DNA of 64,000 nucleotides from CF-118 sp035934385 (lineage in GTDB: Bacteria; Chloroflexota; Dormibacteria; Dormibacterales; Dormibacteraceae), in the NCBI GenBank assembly GCA_035934385.1, contig DASYXY010000064.1:27652-91651 (forward strand). Direction: 5' to 3'. The notes beneath the pieces are model-generated. The model did not search any database and was not told the DNA's origin. It worked only from the letters and a program-made list of their open reading frames with translations. Position numbers and translations under genes: made by a program. Positions 61,226-64,000 of this stretch are shown piece by piece. The stretch's first letter is position 1. Each line of letters opens with the position of its first letter.

Positions 61226-62429
61226 GGCTGGCGGGGCTCCAGTCCTCGATTCCTTTCGCCACGTCGCTCATGAATCGGGACGCCGCGAGGCCGTCGACGA
61301 TCCGGTGGTCGAACGACATCGTGAGGTTCATGATCGGCCGCACGACCACCTCGTCATCGACGACCACGGGCCGCTTGCGGATCGACTCCGTGCTGAGGAT
61401 CGCAGCCTGCGGCTGGTTGATGATCGACTGACCCGCGACGGAGCCGAGAGCGCCGGTGTTGTTGAGCGTGAAGGTGCCGCCGCGCACGTCCTCGGGCTTC
61501 AGCTGTTTGTTGCGCGCGCGGGTCGCGATGTCGTTGATGGCGTGCGCAAGGTCGGTGAAGCCCATCAGGTCGGCATCCTTGATGACCGGGACGATCAGGG
61601 CGTCGGGCAGGGCGACCGCGATGCCCATGTTCACGAAGTGGTGGAGCACGATGCCGTCCTCGGTCCAGGTCGAGTTCAGGTAGGGGTTCTTCAACAGCGC
61701 GTCGCTGACGATCTGGACGAAGAACGGCACGTAGGACAGCGGGAAGCCGTAGCGCGTGCTGAACTCCTCTTTATTGGCCTCGCGGTAAGCCTGGAGTTTC
61801 GTGACGTCCACCTCGCGCAGCGACCACGCGTGCGGCGAGGTGCTGACGCTGCGAACCATGTGCTCGGCGATCTGGCGGCGCACGGCAGAGATGCGCACGA
61901 GCTCGTCCCCGCGCTGGCCGGAGCGCAGCGGCGTAGGCGCGGCGGCGGCCGGGGCCGGCCTGCTCGCCAGATACGACTGGACGTCCTCGCGCGTGACCCG
62001 GCCGCCAGGACCCGTGCCAGCGATCTGAGCAAGGTCGAGGTCGTTGTCCTGCACCAGCTTGCGCACCGCCGGGCTCACCCGCGCGTGATCGGTGGCGGGC
62101 GCCGGCGCCGCGGCGGCCCGCGGCGGCTCGGGCCTTGGCTCCGCAGGCTTCGAAGGCGCGGCCACCGCTGCCGCCGGAGGAGTCGCGCCCTCGACCTCGA
62201 TCTCCGCCAGCGCTGCGCCGATCGGCACGGTCTGCCCCGGCTGCACTTCGATGCGCACGAGCCGGCCTTCGAAGGGTGACGGAATCTCTGCGTTCACCTT
62301 GTCGGTGACGACCTCGACGATCGGCTCGTCGCGGCGCACCATGTCGCCTTCCTGCTTGAGCCAGCGGTCGACCGTTCCCTCCGTGACCGACTCGCCGAGC
62401 TGCGGCATCTTCAGCGTGGTGCGGCCCAT
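61215..62429 (-). CDS. 2-oxoacid dehydrogenase E2 component (dihydrolipoamide acyltransferase)
   Basis: A 404-residue E2. One lipoyl domain (residues 1-78) has the lipoyl Lys44 in VVTDKVNAEIP. An Ala/Pro linker leads to the peripheral-subunit-binding domain (SPAVRKLVQDNDLDLAQIAGTG) near 114-150, another Ala-rich linker, and the catalytic domain with SFDHRIVDG near 374-382 and the NITNIG-type segment LNNTGALGS. It should pair with E1 at 48908-50971, 10 kb away. No E3 is in the window. A TAGAAT hexamer (62444-62439) ends nine bases before ATG 62429. Confidence 0.92.
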   Translation of the reverse strand: MGRTTLKMPQLGESVTEGTVDRWLKQEGDMVRRDEPIVEVVTDKVNAEIPSPFEGRLVRIEVQPGQTVPIGAALAEIEVEGATPPAAAVAAPSKPAEPRPEPPRAAAAPAPATDHARVSPAVRKLVQDNDLDLAQIAGTGPGGRVTREDVQSYLASRPAPAAAAPTPLRSGQRGDELVRISAVRRQIAEHMVRSVSTSPHAWSLREVDVTKLQAYREANKEEFSTRYGFPLSYVPFFVQIVSDALLKNPYLNSTWTEDGIVLHHFVNMGIAVALPDALIVPVIKDADLMGFTDLAHAINDIATRARNKQLKPEDVRGGTFTLNNTGALGSVAGQSIINQPQAAILSTESIRKRPVVVDDEVVVRPIMNLTMSFDHRIVDGLAASRFMSDVAKGIEDWSPASLKL

Positions 62430-62483
62430 GCGTTTGCGATTCTAGTTCCGCACTACGATTCGGGGGAGTAAGGAGGGAAGCGA

Positions 62484-63419
62484 ATGGCGCGCCGGTTCCG
62501 CTTCGGCATCTGCACCGACCAGAACATGACGTGGGACAAGACGGTGGAGCGCTGGAAGCTCTTCGAGAAGCTGGGCTTCGAGAGCGCTTGGTTGTGCGAT
62601 CACCTGATCCAGCCGAGCCGGCCGACCGGGCCGTACATGGAGGCATGGACGCTGCTGGCCGGCCTCGCCGCGGTCACGGACAAGATCCGCATCGGCATCC
62701 TCGTGACCTCCAACACATTCCGCTTTCCTCAGATCGTGGCCAAGATGGCGGTCACGGTCGACCAGATCTCGAACGGACGGCTCGACATCGGGCTTGGCGC
62801 GGGCTGGTATGAGCCCGAGCACACGATGTTCGGCATCCCCTTCCCGGAGACGAAGGAGCTGGTCAGCCGCTTCAAGGAAGCGGTGCAGGTTGTCGACCTG
62901 ATGACGCGCGAGGACACGAGCTCGTTCGACGGTGAGTACTACCAGCTGCGCGGCGCGCGCTCGCGGCCGGCCAGCGTGCAGAAGCCGCGGCCGCCGCTGG
63001 TGCTCGGAGCGTTCGGGCCTCGGATGCTGAAGATCGTCGCCAAGTACGCGGACGTATGGAACGCCTTCGGCACGCCCGAAGAGATGCGCGAGCGCAACCA
63101 GATGCTCGACGACTACTGCCGCGAGATCGGCCGCGACCCGGACACGCTCGACCGCTCGCTGTACTACTGGGTGCCGAAAGCCGACCTGGACCCATGGGTG
63201 TCGAAGGACGCCTTCTACAGCGTGCTAGAGCCGTACGTCGAAGCCGGTGTGAACCAGTTCATCCTCGATCAGCCGGGTGACAAGCAGATCGGGCAGCTCG
63301 ACTGGGTCGCGGGGGAGGTCCTGCCGAAGTACGCGAAAGAGAAGCCCCGGGTGGTTCAGCCGGTGAGCGCGGGGAAGATCGACACCAAGGACTGGAAGAA
63401 ACCGGTCGACCACCTCTGA
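62484..63419 (+). CDS. LLM-class F420-dependent oxidoreductase
   Basis: A 311-residue luciferase-like barrel protein. FRFGICTDQNMTWDKTVERW, the CDHLIQP segment, GILVTSNTFRFPQIVAKMAVT and DIGLGAGWYEPEHTMFGI match F420-dependent family members. ATG 62484 is preceded by a strong AAGGAGGG. It stands alone and ends just before the family A repeat at 63427. The substrate is unknown. Confidence 0.89.
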   Translation: MARRFRFGICTDQNMTWDKTVERWKLFEKLGFESAWLCDHLIQPSRPTGPYMEAWTLLAGLAAVTDKIRIGILVTSNTFRFPQIVAKMAVTVDQISNGRLDIGLGAGWYEPEHTMFGIPFPETKELVSRFKEAVQVVDLMTREDTSSFDGEYYQLRGARSRPASVQKPRPPLVLGAFGPRMLKIVAKYADVWNAFGTPEEMRERNQMLDDYCREIGRDPDTLDRSLYYWVPKADLDPWVSKDAFYSVLEPYVEAGVNQFILDQPGDKQIGQLDWVAGEVLPKYAKEKPRVVQPVSAGKIDTKDWKKPVDHL

Positions 63420-63426
63420 GCCCATG

Positions 63427-63487
63427 CGCGAGTGCCGGCACTCGCACCCCAAAATCGCGAAAACCGAGTGCCAGTGCCGGCACTCGG
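63427..63487. repeat. Family A palindromic repeat, two palindromes
   Basis: The 18-base palindrome GCGAGTGCCGGCACTCGC lies at 63428-63445 and a second at 63464-63487 whose outer arms CCGAGTGCC and GGCACTCGG pair over AGTGCC. The A-rich spacer contains ATCGCGA. The repeat fills the gap between two convergent genes and may terminate both. Confidence 0.85.
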
Positions 63488-63491
63488 CGAA

Positions 63492-63926
63492 TCAGGAGCT
63501 GCGGCGCAGGTTGACCTTTCCGCTCTCGATGTCCGCAGGAGACGAGGAATGCTCGTGGACGATCTTCCACGGGCCGTCGGCGTTCTTGCGCAGCACCCAC
63601 GTCAGCCGGTTGTCCATGCGACGCAGCTCCTTGCCGTCGGCGGAAAGCCCTCGGAAGGTCAGGAACGCGTGCGCCGCCGCGACCGTGTCGGCAACATCGA
63701 CCTGGATGTCGCTGAACTCGGGCGACGAGCGCTCGTCGCCGAGCGAGCCGAACCATTCGGCCGCCATGCTTCGCCAGGCTTCGATGCCGCGGTAGGCCCA
63801 CCGCCCCCACATGTCGAAGACTGTGATGTCGTCGTCGTACAGCGCGGTGAACGCGTCGACGTCCTTCGCGTAAACCGCCGCCGAATATGACTGCAGCATC
63901 TGCTCCACTACTTCGCGGTCGTTCAT
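63492..63926 (-). CDS. SnoaL/NTF2-like (YybH-type) small protein
   Basis: A 144-residue protein of the NTF2-like fold. VVEQMLQSYSAAVYAKDVDAF, YDDDITVFDMWG and WKIVHEHSS are typical of SnoaL-like/ketosteroid-isomerase-related proteins with unknown substrates. ATG 63926 is the family-like start (MNDREVVEQ); ATG 63932 and 63941 are alternatives. Nothing shows a ribosome site. Confidence 0.83.
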   Translation of the reverse strand: MNDREVVEQMLQSYSAAVYAKDVDAFTALYDDDITVFDMWGRWAYRGIEAWRSMAAEWFGSLGDERSSPEFSDIQVDVADTVAAAHAFLTFRGLSADGKELRRMDNRLTWVLRKNADGPWKIVHEHSSSPADIESGKVNLRRSS

Positions 63927-63950
63927 GATCATGTGGAACATGAGATCGCA

Positions 63951-63966
63951 GGCTGATGTTTCAGCC
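63951..63966. other. Short inverted repeat upstream of the SnoaL-like gene
   Basis: GGCTGA (63951-63956) and TCAGCC (63961-63966) flank TGTT, 25 bases before the gene start. It may be an operator or hairpin. The remaining bases to the window end show nothing recognisable. Confidence 0.35.
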
Positions 63967-64000
63967 GGCGTGGAGACCTATCGCGCATCGTCTGACGTCA

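Noticed and set aside
63424..63490. Recurring Cys-Arg-His-Ser peptides in translated frames near the repeats
   Set aside because: They are the translation of the family A palindrome in one frame and not a conserved protein motif.

Overview
The window is GC-rich bacterial chromosome, gene-dense, with both strands used in long runs of tightly packed genes. No rRNA, tRNA, tmRNA, CRISPR array or replication origin was recognised. F420-type luciferase-like oxidoreductases, a PPOX/F420-type flavin-binding protein, twin-arginine and lipoprotein solute receptors, frequent GTG/TTG starts and Shine-Dalgarno motifs fit a soil-type member of the Terrabacteria (Chloroflexota, Dormibacterota or Actinomycetota). 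The phylum cannot be fixed from this piece alone. No stretch over 300 bases lacks a gene.

Layout. 1-1784 (minus): SDR dehydrogenase and F420-type oxidoreductase. 1799-2977: a DUF993 protein. 3017-9144 (minus): a six-gene operon with an isochorismatase-like hydrolase, a D-threonine-aldolase/D-serine-dehydratase-like enzyme, KDG kinase, KDPG aldolase, an amidase and an amidohydrolase. 9213-10460: an unrecognised protein. 10431-22093 (minus): a probable eleven-gene operon behind a good sigma-70-like promoter (22139-22167): Gfo/Idh dehydrogenase, a complete branched-chain-amino-acid-type ABC importer, a histone-deacetylase-like amidohydrolase, an RraA-like protein, a CocE-type hydrolase, an SDR and an N-acyl-D-amino-acid deacylase. 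22215-29552: GMC oxidoreductase pair, glutathione peroxidase, dienelactone hydrolase, ABC exporter, DUF1905 protein and an orphan histidine kinase. 29717-33294: nitroreductase, thioesterase, aminotransferase, a tiny GatC/AtzG-like protein and an amidase. 33302-37091: DUF1989 protein, GNAT, two RidA proteins, VOC and SDR. 37092-41407 (minus): Glu/Leu-type dehydrogenase, cupin, flavin-binding protein, enolase-superfamily enzyme and D-amino-acid dehydrogenase. 41632-47542: a second importer, with its lipoprotein receptor separated from a fused LivM-LivG protein, LivF and LivH by a small unit carrying a DUF559 nuclease-like gene between inverted palindromic repeats. 47634-52967: FAD oxidoreductase, E1-alpha and E1-beta of a 2-oxoacid dehydrogenase, TetR and a flavoprotein. 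52954-61225: VOC, ornithine-cyclodeaminase-like protein, M20 deacylase, DoeA-like ectoine hydrolase, SDR, two amine oxidases and an aminotransferase. 61215-63926: E2 acyltransferase, F420-type oxidoreductase and a SnoaL-like protein.

Together the genes look like a scavenging island for amino acids, D-amino acids, amides, acylated amines and sugar acids. Importers bring substrates in; amidases and deacylases free amines; amine oxidases, dehydrogenases and aminotransferases remove nitrogen; RidA-like proteins deal with imines; KDG kinase and KDPG aldolase feed central carbon.

Two families of palindromic repeats are scattered through it. Family A, with core GCGAGTGCCGGCACTCGC, occurs at 29.6, 42.9, 43.85 and 63.4 kb and brackets the DUF559 gene in inverted orientation; this is the most promising candidate for something undescribed. 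Family B (CCCTCTCCC hairpins) occurs at 3.0, 34.7 and 58.8 kb and twice runs into the 3' end of a gene. Gene junctions are dominated by 4-base NTGA overlaps, two of which appear to use CTG as start codon.
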